Below are positions 31,913 through 40,814 of a DNA stretch of 64,000 nucleotides, in pieces. A model generated the notes under the pieces. That model saw nothing but the letters and a program-made list of their open reading frames with translations. It was not told the origin of the DNA and did not search any database. Source of the stretch: Promicromonospora sp042731755 (lineage in GTDB: Bacteria > Actinomycetota > Actinomycetes > Actinomycetales > Cellulomonadaceae). The first letter of the stretch is position 1. Every line of letters starts with the position of its first letter. The stretch spans positions 93,273 through 157,272 of the forward strand of contig NZ_JBHWLR010000014.1 of NCBI RefSeq assembly GCF_042731755.1. Reading direction: 5' to 3'. The translations under genes were made by a program, and so were the position numbers.

Positions 31913-32818
31913 ATGGGACAGATCGACCACCGCGCCGAGGTCCGCGAGTTCCTCAGCTCGCGACGGGCCCGCCTCACACCCGACCAGGCCGGGCTGCCCG
32001 CCTACGGCGGCAACCGGCGGGTCAAGGGCCTGCGCCGTGAGGAGGTCGCGATGCTGGCCGGCGTCTCGGTCGACTACTACGTGCGGATGGAGCGCGGGAA
32101 CCTGTCCGGCGCCTCGGACGGTGTGCTGGACGCCCTGGTCGGGGCGTTGCAGCTCGACGAGGCCGAGCGCGAGCACCTGTTCACGCTGGCCCGCTCGGCG
32201 GGTTCGGGCAAGGCCCGACGGGGCCGCGCGCCGACGACGGTGCGCCCCGCCGTGCAGCAGGTGCTCGACGCGATCAGCGACGCGCCCGCGTGGGTGCGCA
32301 ACGGGCGCCACGACATCGTCGCGATGAACCGCCTGGCCCGCGCTCTGTACGCGCCGGTGCTCGCCGACCCGCGCCGTCCGGCGAACACCGCGCGGTTCGT
32401 CTACCTGGACCCCGCAGCCCGGGACTTCTTCGTCGACTGGGAGCGGATCGCCCGGGACTCCGCCTCCTACCTGCGCCTGGAGGCAGGACGCAACCCGCAC
32501 GACCCGGCGCTGATCGAGCTCGTCGGCGAGCTCTCCACCCGGAGCGAGCTGTTCCGCCAGCGCTGGGCCTCGCACGACGTGCTGCTGCACCGCAGCGGGT
32601 TCAAGCGGCTGAGGCACCCGGTGGTGGGGCAGCTCGACCTGACCTTCGAGTCGATGGAGCTGCCGTCGGAGCCGGGGCTGGTGCTCAACGTCTACACCGC
32701 GCCGGCCGGCTCACCGGCCGCGGACGGCCTCGCCCTGCTTGCCTCCTGGGCCGCGACGCAGGACGCCGCCGAGCTCACCGAGCAGCCGGGCGCCTCCGTG
32801 GAGGAGCTGCGGGGCTGA
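31913..32818 (+). CDS. XRE-family regulator with MmyB-like ligand-binding domain
   Basis: 301 residues. The N-terminal HTH (LRREEVAMLAGVSVDYYVRM, then ERG) followed by the MLTR_LBD domain (AWVRNGRHDIVAMNRLARAL, NTARFVYLDPAARDFFVDWE, HDVLLHRSGFKRLRHPVVGQ) gives the common actinobacterial architecture that binds fatty-acid-like or other small ligands. It is divergent from the DHA2 exporter and likely controls it. A second protein of the same architecture is at 44108. Confidence 0.93.
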   Translation: MGQIDHRAEVREFLSSRRARLTPDQAGLPAYGGNRRVKGLRREEVAMLAGVSVDYYVRMERGNLSGASDGVLDALVGALQLDEAEREHLFTLARSAGSGKARRGRAPTTVRPAVQQVLDAISDAPAWVRNGRHDIVAMNRLARALYAPVLADPRRPANTARFVYLDPAARDFFVDWERIARDSASYLRLEAGRNPHDPALIELVGELSTRSELFRQRWASHDVLLHRSGFKRLRHPVVGQLDLTFESMELPSEPGLVLNVYTAPAGSPAADGLALLASWAATQDAAELTEQPGASVEELRG

Positions 32819-32866
32819 GCACCCCGGGCGGCGACGTCGGTCGCCGCGGGTCGGCTCCGGTCGCCG

Positions 32867-33352
32867 TCAGTCGCCCGCAGGCGGCGTGCCCGCGGCGTCG
32901 GCAGCAGCGGCGTCGTCCGCGAGCAGGACCCGGCGCAGGAGGTCCGTCAGCGTCGCCAGCTCGTCGGCGCTGAGCACGGCCAGGTCGGCGGCCTCGCCGG
33001 CGCGGGCTCCCTCGATCAGCTCGGCCGCGAGGCGCTCTCCCGCGGGGTCGAGCTGCACCTGCTGACGCCGGCGGTCCCCCGGGTCACGGACCCGGCTGAC
33101 CAGGCCCGCCTCCTCGAGCCGGTCGAGGTACCCGACCAGGTGGCTGCGGTTGAGACCCAGCCGGTCGGCGAGCTCGTGCTGGCCGAGCGGGCCGAGGTCG
33201 TGCAGCCCGGTGAGCACCGCGAAGTGCGGCAGCCGGAGCCCGTGCTTCGCGAGGTCGGCGACGAGCGCGCGGTGGCCGATGCGCGAGACGTGCCCGGCGA
33301 GGTAGGAGGGCAGGCCCAGCAGCGTCGGGGGTCGGCCCGCGGGTTGTTCCAC
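32867..33352 (-). CDS. MarR family transcriptional regulator
   Basis: 161 residues from a GTG at 33352. The winged helix is clear: GQHELADRLGLNRSHLVGYL followed by the wing VRDPGDRRRQQV. Flanking helices supply the dimer domain. An acidic Ala/Asp-rich tail ends it. It is divergent from an MFS exporter with two perfect dyads between, the second covering the exporter start codon; a typical repressor/efflux pair responding to an aromatic or antibiotic compound. Confidence 0.93.
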   Translation of the reverse strand: MEQPAGRPPTLLGLPSYLAGHVSRIGHRALVADLAKHGLRLPHFAVLTGLHDLGPLGQHELADRLGLNRSHLVGYLDRLEEAGLVSRVRDPGDRRRQQVQLDPAGERLAAELIEGARAGEAADLAVLSADELATLTDLLRRVLLADDAAAADAAGTPPAGD

Positions 33353-33375
33353 GGGGGGACACTATCACTCGGTCG

Positions 33376-33406
33376 TTACATGATGTAATGATGTCGTCAT
33401 GACATC
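33376..33406. promoter_or_regulatory. Two MarR-type dyads, one over a start codon
   Basis: TTACAT-G-ATGTAA (33376-33388) and GATGTC-GTCAT-GACATC (33390-33406) are both perfect. The second includes the ATG of the MFS gene (33399), so bound repressor would block both the promoter and the start region. Confidence 0.72.
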
Positions 33407-34808
33407 CACTCGACAGGCATCAGCTCGTGAGGCGGCCCGCCAGGGCACCGCCGGACCCTTCGCCGCACTGCTGCTGGCAGTGCTCTCCTTCTCCCTGCTG
33501 CAGACCATGGTCGTGCCGGCCCTGCCCGACCTGCAGCGGGAGCTCGACGTCTCGCCGACGACGACGGCGTGGCTGATCAGCTCGTTCCTGCTCACGTCGT
33601 CGGTGGGCACGGTGATCATCGGCCGCCTGGGCGACATGTTCGGCAAGCGCCGCCTGCTGCTCGTGAGCCTGGCGATCCTCGCGGCCGGCACGCTGCTGGC
33701 GGCCCTCGCCGGCGCGCTGCCCGGGTCGATCGGCGTGCTCGTCGCCGCCCGCGCGGTCCAGGGGCTGGGCGCAGGCACGTTCCCGCTGGCGTTCGGGATC
33801 GTGCGCGAGACGTTCCCCCGGGACCGCGTGCCGGTGGCGATCGGGACCGTCAGCGCGATCTTCGGCATCGGCTTCGGGGTGGGCCTCGTGGTGCCCGGCC
33901 CGATCATCGACGCGCTCGGGTGGCCCTGGCTGTTCTGGGCCGCGCTCGTCGTCATCGTCCTCGCCCTGGCCGCGGTCGCGGCGTTCGTCGCCCGCGACCG
34001 CCCGGGGCTCGGCGGCCGGGTCGACTGGGTCGGCGCCGGCGTGCTGACCGTCGCGCTCACGGCCCTGCTGCTGGCGATCAGCCAGTCCCGCCTCTGGGCG
34101 CCCGCCGTCGTCGTCGCCCTGGCGGCCGTGGCGGTCGCCGCGTTCGCGGGCTTCGTGCTGCTGGAGTCACGCCTGGCCGAGCCGCTGGTCGACCTGCGCG
34201 TGCTGCGCCGCCGGACGCTCGTCACCGCGAACCTCACCGCCCTGATCATCGGCTTCGGCATGTACGGCGCGTTCACCCTGGTGCCGCAGCTCGTGCAGAC
34301 CCCCACCGAAGCCGGCTACGGGTTCGGCGCCACCGTCACCGAGTCGGGGCTCTACCTCCTGCCCATGGCCGTGACCATGCTCTTCGCCGGCCCGCTCGCC
34401 GGGCGCCTGGGCCCCCGCATCGGGTTCACCGCGACGCTGGTCGCGGCCTGCCTCATCGGCGCGGTCGGCTTCGCGGCCTTCGCGGTGGGCCACCAGCACC
34501 CGTGGGCCGTCGCCACGGGGGCCGGCGTGCTCGGCGTCGGCATCGGCTTCGCCTTCTCGTCGCTCGCCAACGTGGTGGTCGGCGCCGTCGAACCGCACGA
34601 GACCGGGGAGGCCACGGGCGTGAACACCATCGTGCGGACCATCGGCGGCTCCCTCGGGGCACAGGTCGCCACCGCCGTCGTCGGCGCGACGACGGCCACC
34701 GGGCTGCCCACCGCGGCCGGCTACACGACGGCGTTCGCCGTCTCGGCCGTCGCGCTCGTGGCGGCGGCGCTCGTCGCGCTGGCGGGCGGCCGCGGGCGAG
34801 CGCGATGA
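33399..34808 (+). CDS. MFS transporter, DHA2 family
   Basis: 469 residues, 14 predicted helices. Segments VSPTTTAWLISSFLLTSSVG, IIGRLGDMFGKRRLLLV (motif A) and ARAVQGLGAGTFPLAFGIVR (motif C) assign it to the 14-TMS drug:proton antiporters. The ATG at 33399 lies inside a MarR-type operator. No recognisable ribosome-binding sequence stands directly before it; the transcript may be leaderless or nearly so. Regulated by the divergent MarR gene. Confidence 0.94.
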   Translation: MTSTRQASAREAARQGTAGPFAALLLAVLSFSLLQTMVVPALPDLQRELDVSPTTTAWLISSFLLTSSVGTVIIGRLGDMFGKRRLLLVSLAILAAGTLLAALAGALPGSIGVLVAARAVQGLGAGTFPLAFGIVRETFPRDRVPVAIGTVSAIFGIGFGVGLVVPGPIIDALGWPWLFWAALVVIVLALAAVAAFVARDRPGLGGRVDWVGAGVLTVALTALLLAISQSRLWAPAVVVALAAVAVAAFAGFVLLESRLAEPLVDLRVLRRRTLVTANLTALIIGFGMYGAFTLVPQLVQTPTEAGYGFGATVTESGLYLLPMAVTMLFAGPLAGRLGPRIGFTATLVAACLIGAVGFAAFAVGHQHPWAVATGAGVLGVGIGFAFSSLANVVVGAVEPHETGEATGVNTIVRTIGGSLGAQVATAVVGATTATGLPTAAGYTTAFAVSAVALVAAALVALAGGRGRAR

Positions 34809-34818
34809 GGCAGGCGGG

Positions 34819-35331
34819 TCACCGGGCCCGGGCGAGATCCCGGACCAGGGCGGGCGTGCGCCGTCGGCCGACCAGCACCGACCACCGGGCGACCGGGTAC
34901 GACAGCCGGACCACGAAGTAGTTCACGTGCTCGAGCACGCCGAACGCCCAGACGAGCAGGCACAGCACCAGGGCGCCGGTGTCCGGGCCGGTCAGCAGCA
35001 GCCCGGCGAGGCAGACCACGAGCAGGACCGGGTTCAGCACGCGGAACACGCGATAGGCCATGGCGACCCGACGTGGCATCCCGGGGCGCCCGGCGCCGGG
35101 CAACCAGGTGCGCGCGGCGAGCCAGTACGCACCGCCCTGGACCAGGACGACCAGCAGCGGCGTCAGGGCCCACCACAGCGCACGCCCGCCGTCGTCGTCC
35201 AGCCGGGCAGCCACCACCGGCTGGACGACGACGAAGACCGCGACCGAGACCAGCTCGCCCAGGCCGAGGCTCAGGTAGGTGCGGCGCAGCCGCACGATGC
35301 CAGGGCGGGATCCAGGTCGTCCGTCGATCAT
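34819..35331 (-). CDS. Hypothetical integral membrane protein (170 aa)
   Basis: Four predicted helices (LGELVSVAVFVVVQPVVAA, WALTPLLVVLVQGGAYWLAA, VLNPVLLVVCLAGLLLTG, ALVLCLLVWAFGVLEHVNYF). The last contains the fragment EHVNYFVVRLSYP, which recurs in small actinobacterial membrane proteins of unknown role. Basic N- and C-termini would be cytosolic. It ends 10 bp from the MFS stop, convergent, and lies 33 bp after the GyrI-like gene end. Confidence 0.75.
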   Translation of the reverse strand: MIDGRPGSRPGIVRLRRTYLSLGLGELVSVAVFVVVQPVVAARLDDDGGRALWWALTPLLVVLVQGGAYWLAARTWLPGAGRPGMPRRVAMAYRVFRVLNPVLLVVCLAGLLLTGPDTGALVLCLLVWAFGVLEHVNYFVVRLSYPVARWSVLVGRRRTPALVRDLARAR

Positions 35332-35364
35332 CCGGGTCAGCGTACGGGCTGGTGGGAGCCGCCA

Positions 35365-35997
35365 TCAGTCACTTCCGGCGGACACCTCGACCGGCTGCCG
35401 GAGGATCGTCCGCTGCTTCTCCGGCGCGACCCTGCGGAAGTCGCTGAGGTAGATCTCGTGGTGCCTGCCGGTCCGGCGCAGCCCGTGGGCGGGGATGAAC
35501 TCATCGTGCATCCGCGCGAGCGTGGCGGCCTCGGCGTCGAAGGGCCCGACGTGCAGCGTCTGCACGCAGCGCCCCTCGGCCACGGTCTCCAGGCGGACGT
35601 CGCCCAGCCGGGCCGGGCCGCCCTTGGCCCGGACCTGCTCCACCGCGGCGGCGAACGCCTCCTGGGTCGTCCAGTCCGGGACCATGATCAGCAGCGTCCA
35701 GTCCCAGCGGGACTTGTCGCGCGCCGTCGTGAAGGCGGCCATGTCCTCGGCCCACCACTGCCCCTCCAGCGGCATGACGACGTAGTCGCGTCCGAGCTCG
35801 CGCTTGCTGGCGAACTTGAGGGTGTAGGCCACGGGGTACAGCACCTCGACCGCCTCGGTGAAGGCCGGCGAGCTGTTCGGGTCACCATGTCCGTCGATCA
35901 TCAGGTACGGCAGGTCGGGCACGTCGACGATCCGGAACTGGTCCCGCTTCGCCCGGTAGGCGTCGAGGGTCTTCTTGAGGTCGGTCTTGTCGGCCAT
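35365..35997 (-). CDS. GyrI-like domain protein
   Basis: 210 residues from ATG 35997, with GAGG five bases upstream. The fold of the GyrI-like small-molecule-binding domain shows in LPYLMIDGHGDPNSSPAFTE, VMPLEGQWWAED, CVQTLHVGPFDAEAATL and HHEIYLSDFRRVAPEKQRTI. Such stand-alone proteins bind or hydrolyse amphipathic toxins; DNA-gyrase inhibition is known only for distant relatives. No regulator domain is attached. Confidence 0.88.
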   Translation of the reverse strand: MADKTDLKKTLDAYRAKRDQFRIVDVPDLPYLMIDGHGDPNSSPAFTEAVEVLYPVAYTLKFASKRELGRDYVVMPLEGQWWAEDMAAFTTARDKSRWDWTLLIMVPDWTTQEAFAAAVEQVRAKGGPARLGDVRLETVAEGRCVQTLHVGPFDAEAATLARMHDEFIPAHGLRRTGRHHEIYLSDFRRVAPEKQRTILRQPVEVSAGSD

Positions 35998-36128
35998 GGG
36001 CACCTCGCGGGTCGGGGATCCGGCGTCGGCCCCGTACCAAGGGCCCCGGATCGGAAGGCTCCGTACCAGGGACAGTAGCCGCCGCCCGGCGGGCCGGACC
36101 ACAGCAGGTGAACGGCCCGGCGGCCCTT

Positions 36129-36146
36129 ACCTAGCGACTGGTAGGT
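36129..36146. promoter_or_regulatory. Inverted repeat upstream of GH3 gene
   Basis: ACCTA-N8-TAGGT, 37-54 bp upstream of the GH3 start. May be an operator or overlap the promoter; no regulator is nearby. Direct repeats of CCGTACCA at about 36031 and 36060 lie further up. Confidence 0.4.
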
Positions 36147-36182
36147 TTCCGGCGTGCGAACACAGACCGACAGGAGCGCCCG

Positions 36183-38534
36183 ATGACCAGCGTCCACGAC
36201 ACGTCCGCCCCGGCACAGGCCTACCTCGACCCCGGCCTCCCGGTCGCGGAGCGGGTGGCCGACCTGCTGGCCCGGATGACCGTGGCGGAGAAGGTGGGGC
36301 AGATGCTCCAGCTCGACGCCCGCGGCGACTACGAGGGCGACATCCTGCGCAAGCACGTGGGATCGATCCTGCACACCTCGCCGCATCGCGTGGGGCTCGC
36401 GCACGACCTGGTGGAGCAGACGCGGCTGCGCATCCCGCTGATCGTGGGCGAGGACTGCATCCACGGGCACTCGTTCTACGAGGGCGCGACCATCTTTCCG
36501 ACGCAGCTCGGGATGGCCGCGACCTGGGACCCCGCGCTGCTGGAGCAGGCCGCGCGGATCACGGCGGTCGAGGCGTCCGCGACCGGTGTGCACTGGACCT
36601 TCAGCCCCGTGCTGTGCATCGCCCGCGACCTGCGCTGGGGACGGGTCGACGAGACCTTCGGCGAGGACCCCTACCTGATCGGCGAGCTCGCCTCGGCGAT
36701 GGTGCGCGGGTACCAGGGCTCCGGCCTGGCCGACCCGACGGCGATCCTGGCCACCGCCAAGCACTTCGCTGGGTACTCCGAGACGCAGGGCGGGCGCGAC
36801 GCGTCCGAGGCGGACATCTCGCGGCGCAAGCTGCGGTCCTGGTTCCTGCCCCCGTTCGAGCGGGTCGCGAAGGAGGGCTGCGCCACCTTCATGCTGGGCT
36901 ACCAGTCGATGGACGGCGTGCCGATCACGATCAACGACTGGCTGCTCAACGACGTGCTGCGCGGCGAGTGGGGCTACACCGGCACGCTGATCACCGACTG
37001 GGACAACGTGGGCCGCATGGTCTGGGAGCAGAAGGTCCAGCCCGACCACGCCCACGCCGCCGCGGCGGCCGTCCGGGCCGGCAACGACATGGTGATGACC
37101 ACCCCGCAGTTCTTCGAGGGCGCCCAGGAGGCCATCGACCAGGGCCTGCTCGCCGAGTCCGACCTCGACCGCGCCGTGGCCCGCATCCTGACGCTGAAGT
37201 TCGAGCTCGGTCTGTTCGAGAACCCGCGCCGGCCCACCCTCGACCGCGACGGGGCGCTCATCGGCTCCGCCGCGCACGCCGCCGTCAACCTCGACGTGGC
37301 GCGCCGGTCGCTGGTCCTGCTGCGCAACACGGACGCCGCGCTCCCCTTCGCCGGCGGCTTCACCGGCGTGGACGACGACGGCCGCGCGGCCGGTGCCGCG
37401 GACGACCGGCCCCGGCGCGTCGCCGTCGTCGGACCGCTGGCCGACGCCGCCCAGGCCCAGCTCGGCGACTGGGCCGGCAGCTCGGGCCAGGCCGACTGGC
37501 TGCCCGACGGGCACCCGCGGGAGATGATCACCACCGTGCTCGACGGGCTGCGCGCCCTGGGCCCGCAGGACTGGACGGTCACCAGCGCGCTCGGCGCCGA
37601 GATCGTCACGCTGGTCTCGCCGCCCGAGGGCGACACCCTGCCCGACGGGCAGCCCCGGCCCAAGATCGCCGTGCCGTGCGACCCCGACCCGGAGCTGATC
37701 GCCGAGGCCGTGGCCCAGGCCGAGGGCGCGGACCACGTCGTGGTCGTGGTCGGCGACCAGGTGGAGCTGGTCGGCGAGTACAAGTCCACCGCGACGCTGG
37801 AGCTCGTCGGCGGGCAGGTCGCCCTCCTGGACGCGCTGGCCGCAACGGGGACGCCGATGGTCGTCGTGGTCATGGCGTCCAAGCCGCTGGTGCTGCCGGA
37901 GTCCGCCCTGAACGCCGCCGCGGTGATCTGGACGGCCAACCCGGGCATGGAGGGCGGTCGGGCGGTCGCCGAGCTGCTGCTCGGGCTGATCGAGCCGTCC
38001 GGCCGGCTGCCGATCTCGTTCGCCCGCCACGTGGGCCAGCAGCCGGTGTACTACAACCAGATCCGCGGTCAGCACGGCGCCCGGTACGCCGACCTGACGC
38101 AGGAGCCCGCCTTCGTGTTCGGCCAGGGCCTGTCCTACAGCACGGTGGAGTACTCCGACCTCGGGGTGCGGGACGCCGAGGTGGGCCCGGACGACACCGT
38201 CCGCGCCCGGGTGACCCTGACCAACACGGGCGCCCGCCCGGCGCGCGAGACCGTGCAGGTCTACGTCAGCGACACCGTGACGTCCGTGAGCTGGACCGAC
38301 AAGGAGCTCAAGGCCTACCGCCAGGTCGACGTCGCCCCCGGGCAGAGCGTCGTGGTCGAGATCGACCTGCCGGTGGCGGACTGCACGATCGTCGACAGGG
38401 TCGGCGACCGGGTCGTCGAGCCGGGCGGTTTCGAGCTGCTCGTCGGCTCGTCGTCACGCGACGCGGACCTGCTGCGGGTGCCGTTCACGGTGGTCGGCAG
38501 CCCCGCTTTGGTCTCCGGGCCGGGATCGGTCTAG
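36183..38534 (+). CDS. Glycoside hydrolase family 3 beta-glycosidase
   Basis: 783 residues without signal peptide, so cytosolic. The N-terminal (beta/alpha)8 domain contains GEDCIHGHSFYEGATIFP, the substrate KHFAGYSETQGGRD segment and the nucleophile region GTLITDWDNVGRM (Asp of TDWD). The alpha/beta sandwich (RRVAVVGPLADAAQAQLGDW, then the long middle part) and a C-terminal fibronectin-like domain (RVTLTNTGARPARETVQVYV) complete it. Typical products cleave beta-glucosides or beta-xylosides from oligosaccharides. Preceded by ACAGGAG. Not clustered with a transporter. Confidence 0.93.
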   Translation: MTSVHDTSAPAQAYLDPGLPVAERVADLLARMTVAEKVGQMLQLDARGDYEGDILRKHVGSILHTSPHRVGLAHDLVEQTRLRIPLIVGEDCIHGHSFYEGATIFPTQLGMAATWDPALLEQAARITAVEASATGVHWTFSPVLCIARDLRWGRVDETFGEDPYLIGELASAMVRGYQGSGLADPTAILATAKHFAGYSETQGGRDASEADISRRKLRSWFLPPFERVAKEGCATFMLGYQSMDGVPITINDWLLNDVLRGEWGYTGTLITDWDNVGRMVWEQKVQPDHAHAAAAAVRAGNDMVMTTPQFFEGAQEAIDQGLLAESDLDRAVARILTLKFELGLFENPRRPTLDRDGALIGSAAHAAVNLDVARRSLVLLRNTDAALPFAGGFTGVDDDGRAAGAADDRPRRVAVVGPLADAAQAQLGDWAGSSGQADWLPDGHPREMITTVLDGLRALGPQDWTVTSALGAEIVTLVSPPEGDTLPDGQPRPKIAVPCDPDPELIAEAVAQAEGADHVVVVVGDQVELVGEYKSTATLELVGGQVALLDALAATGTPMVVVVMASKPLVLPESALNAAAVIWTANPGMEGGRAVAELLLGLIEPSGRLPISFARHVGQQPVYYNQIRGQHGARYADLTQEPAFVFGQGLSYSTVEYSDLGVRDAEVGPDDTVRARVTLTNTGARPARETVQVYVSDTVTSVSWTDKELKAYRQVDVAPGQSVVVEIDLPVADCTIVDRVGDRVVEPGGFELLVGSSSRDADLLRVPFTVVGSPALVSGPGSV

Positions 38535-38537
38535 ACT
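38508..38537 (+). promoter_or_regulatory. tRNA-Ala promoter
   Basis: TTGGTC, 18 bp, TAGACT, ending 33 bp before the tRNA and overlapping the end of the GH3 gene. The second tRNA-Ala has the same hexamers, and the 20 bases from the -10 onward agree at 18 positions (TAGACTGACGGCGCTCGCCC here). Confidence 0.65.
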
Positions 38538-38570
38538 GACGGCGCTCGCCCACCTGGGCGAACGCTGTTC

Positions 38571-38643
38571 GGGGCTGTGGCGCAGCTGGTAGCGCACCTG
38601 CATGGCATGCAGGGGGTCGGGGGTTCGAGTCCCCCCAGCTCCA
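38571..38643 (+). tRNA. tRNA-Ala (GGC)
   Basis: 73 nt cloverleaf: acceptor GGGGCTG/CAGCTCC with one G-U pair, D arm with GGCGCAGCTGGTAGC, anticodon stem CCTGC/GCAGG with loop ATGGCAT giving anticodon GGC, T arm GGGGGTTCGAGTCCCCC, discriminator A. No full CCA is encoded. Identical in sequence to the copy at 45044-45116. Confidence 0.97.
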
Positions 38644-38659
38644 CCGAAACACTCAGTCA

Positions 38660-38728
38660 GAGGCCATTCCGGAATCCTGTAACAAGGAGGAAGGGATGGC
38701 CTCTCGTCATGAGCCCACCAGTTCTGGC
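38660..38728 (+). other. Post-tRNA spacer with a strong ribosome site and truncated reading frame
   Basis: GAGGCCAT (38660) and ATGGCCTC (38696) are inverted. Between them AACAAGGAGGAAGGG gives one of the best Shine-Dalgarno sequences in the window, followed by ATG at 38696 and the frame MASRHEPTSSGSGRQ. After about 11 codons it runs into the AraC gene on the other strand, where it is only an antisense frame. Possibly the 5' remnant of a gene displaced by the AraC segment. Confidence 0.4.
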
Positions 38729-39670
38729 TCAGGCCGACAGGCGACCGTCGTCGCGCGCAGCGGTGCGGTACCGCCCGGGAGTCATGCCGCGGGAGCGGGC
38801 GAACGCCCTGCTGAAGGCGGGGACCGACTGGTAACCGACCGCTGTGGCGACGGACTCCACCGGGTCCCGGCTCCCGCGCAGGCGAACCGCAGCCAGGTCC
38901 AGGCGCCACTGGGTCAGATAGGCGGCGGGGGTCTGTCCGACGGCGGCCACGAACCGGCGGGACAGGGTCGCCCTGGACACGCCGAGAGCGTGGGCCAACC
39001 TTGTCGTGGTCCACGGCAGTGCGGGCTCGGCGTGCAGCTGCTCCATCGCCTTGTGCACGAGCGGGTCGGCGAGCACGCCGAGCCAGGTGCCGTGAGGTTC
39101 GGACCGGGTGGGCAGCCAGGCCCGCACGAGCTGTACGAGCAGCACATCGACCAGGCTGTTCAGCACCGCCCTTCCCGCCAGCTGTGGGTGGCTCAGTTCT
39201 CGCCCGAGCATCCGGACGGTGTCGTCGAAGCCGTCCGCGCCGTCGTCGCCGCGGATGTGCACCACCTCCGGCAGCGTGCCGAGGATCTGGGTGTGCACGG
39301 TGTGGTCGCAGTCGTAACCGATGGTCACGATGCGGGTGTCGGCGGGCTGTGAGCCGAGGCGAATCACCTCGCCCGACCCGAACCCTCGGCTCACCATCTC
39401 CGGATCGGCCACCGAGGTACCGGCACCCGGCCCACTGCTCAGCACGTGCGCCGGCCCGCCCGGCATGAGTACCACGTCTCCCGCCGCCAGCTCTCGCCGG
39501 CGCGGTGAGGAGCCCGGAAGATCGAGCCAGGCGTTGCCGGCGGTGACGACGTGCACGACCGCCACGGCACAGCCCGCAACGGAGACCGACCAGTCCCCGC
39601 CTGCTTCCGTGCGCGTGCCGATCGTGCCCCGGACGCCGGAGATCTCCAGCACGTCGGCGACAAGATCCAT
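38729..39670 (-). CDS. AraC family transcriptional regulator with cupin domain
   Basis: 313 residues. An N-terminal cupin-like AraC ligand domain (AAGDVVLMPGGPAHVLSSGP) and two C-terminal helix-turn-helix motifs: TRLAHALGVSRATLSRRFVA and SVATAVGYQSVPAFSRAFAR, then RSRGMTPGRYR. This is the Cupin_6/AraC group that often controls a divergent oxidoreductase gene, here the MDR gene at 39757, 86 bp away. Confidence 0.93.
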   Translation of the reverse strand: MDLVADVLEISGVRGTIGTRTEAGGDWSVSVAGCAVAVVHVVTAGNAWLDLPGSSPRRRELAAGDVVLMPGGPAHVLSSGPGAGTSVADPEMVSRGFGSGEVIRLGSQPADTRIVTIGYDCDHTVHTQILGTLPEVVHIRGDDGADGFDDTVRMLGRELSHPQLAGRAVLNSLVDVLLVQLVRAWLPTRSEPHGTWLGVLADPLVHKAMEQLHAEPALPWTTTRLAHALGVSRATLSRRFVAAVGQTPAAYLTQWRLDLAAVRLRGSRDPVESVATAVGYQSVPAFSRAFARSRGMTPGRYRTAARDDGRLSA

Positions 39671-39756
39671 GCAGGCATGCTAGATGAGTCAAACGAGCAA
39701 CGAAGTGAGCGTTCCGGGCATCGACTGCTCACGTACCCCCTTCATACGGTGGGTTC

Positions 39757-40737
39757 ATGACAGCCGACACCATGCGGGCGCTCGTCGCGACCGGCTACGG
39801 AGCTCCCGAGCAACTCACGATCGCCGAACTGCCCGTGCCTCGTCCCGGTCCCGGCCAGGTCCTGGTGAAGATCGCCGCCGCGACGCTCAACCCCACCGAT
39901 CTGCGCGTCGTCACCGGCGGGTTCCGCGACCTGGTCGACCTTCGGTTCCCGTACACGCTCGGCAACGAGTTCGCGGGCACCGTCACCGAAGCCGGGCCGG
40001 GCGTCACCCGCTTCCGCGCGGGCGACGAGATCTTCGGCATGGCGATGCCCCGCCAGCTGCGCGCCGCCGCCGACCCCCTGCGACCGTCACTGAGCACCGG
40101 CGCCCTCGCCGACTACGCGGTCTTCGAGACGGACACGCCCGCGCTGGACCACCGCCCGGCCGGCCTCAGCGCAGAGCGGGCCGCGTCGCTGGTGATTGCG
40201 GGCGCCACGACGCTGGCGCTCATGAACGCCGCGAAGATCCGGCCCGGCGACTCCGTCCTCGTCATCGGCGCCACCGGCGCGGTCGGTCTGACCCTGATCC
40301 CGGTCCTGCACGCGGCCGGAGCCGAGATCACGGTGACCGCCCGCACTGCCGAGGCCGCCGAGCTGCTGCACGGCCTGGGCGCCCACCACGCGGTCGCCTA
40401 CGACGAATACCCCACCGGCGTCGACGTCGTCCTCAACCTCGCGCTCCTTGCCGACGGCCTGCCCGCGGCGGCACGCAGCCTGCGTCCTGGCGGCCGGCTC
40501 GTCTCCATCATCTTCCCGCCGCCGGAGCCGGAACAGCTCGGGCGCGATGACGTGGAGCTGGCTTTCGTGATGAACACGGGTGGTGGGAGCAACGGCACAC
40601 GGGCCGTGGCCGAAGCTGCGATGGCGGGCCGGCTCTCCACACCGATCGCCCGACGGTACTCGCTCGACCACGGCGTCGAAGCGGCGGTCCACTACGCCCG
40701 CCGGCACCCGCTCGGCAAGATCGTCGTCACCGCCTGA
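39757..40737 (+). CDS. NADP-dependent zinc-type alcohol dehydrogenase-like oxidoreductase (MDR/quinone oxidoreductase)
   Basis: 326 residues. GroES-like domain with RALVATGYGAPEQLTIAELP, NEFAGTVTEAGPGVTRFRAGD; nucleotide-binding domain with VLVIGATGAVGLTLIPVLHA; the typical RHPLGKIVVTA ending. The zinc-binding Cys cluster of true alcohol dehydrogenases is absent, so it is a quinone-oxidoreductase-like member using NADPH. Divergent from the AraC regulator. A second ATG five codons downstream is an alternative start. Confidence 0.93.
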   Translation: MTADTMRALVATGYGAPEQLTIAELPVPRPGPGQVLVKIAAATLNPTDLRVVTGGFRDLVDLRFPYTLGNEFAGTVTEAGPGVTRFRAGDEIFGMAMPRQLRAAADPLRPSLSTGALADYAVFETDTPALDHRPAGLSAERAASLVIAGATTLALMNAAKIRPGDSVLVIGATGAVGLTLIPVLHAAGAEITVTARTAEAAELLHGLGAHHAVAYDEYPTGVDVVLNLALLADGLPAAARSLRPGGRLVSIIFPPPEPEQLGRDDVELAFVMNTGGGSNGTRAVAEAAMAGRLSTPIARRYSLDHGVEAAVHYARRHPLGKIVVTA

Positions 40738-40814
40738 GCGCCGCGACCGCCTGGCCGGAGCTCGTTCCGCGCACGGGTGTGTCGACCATCACCACCGCAC
40801 CCCGCCCGGGTCCG

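Noticed and set aside
38696..39352. A 218-codon frame on the plus strand starting at the strong ribosome site
   Set aside because: Beyond about codon 11 it is wholly antisense to a clear AraC gene and has shadow-frame composition. Only its beginning is kept, as a possible remnant.
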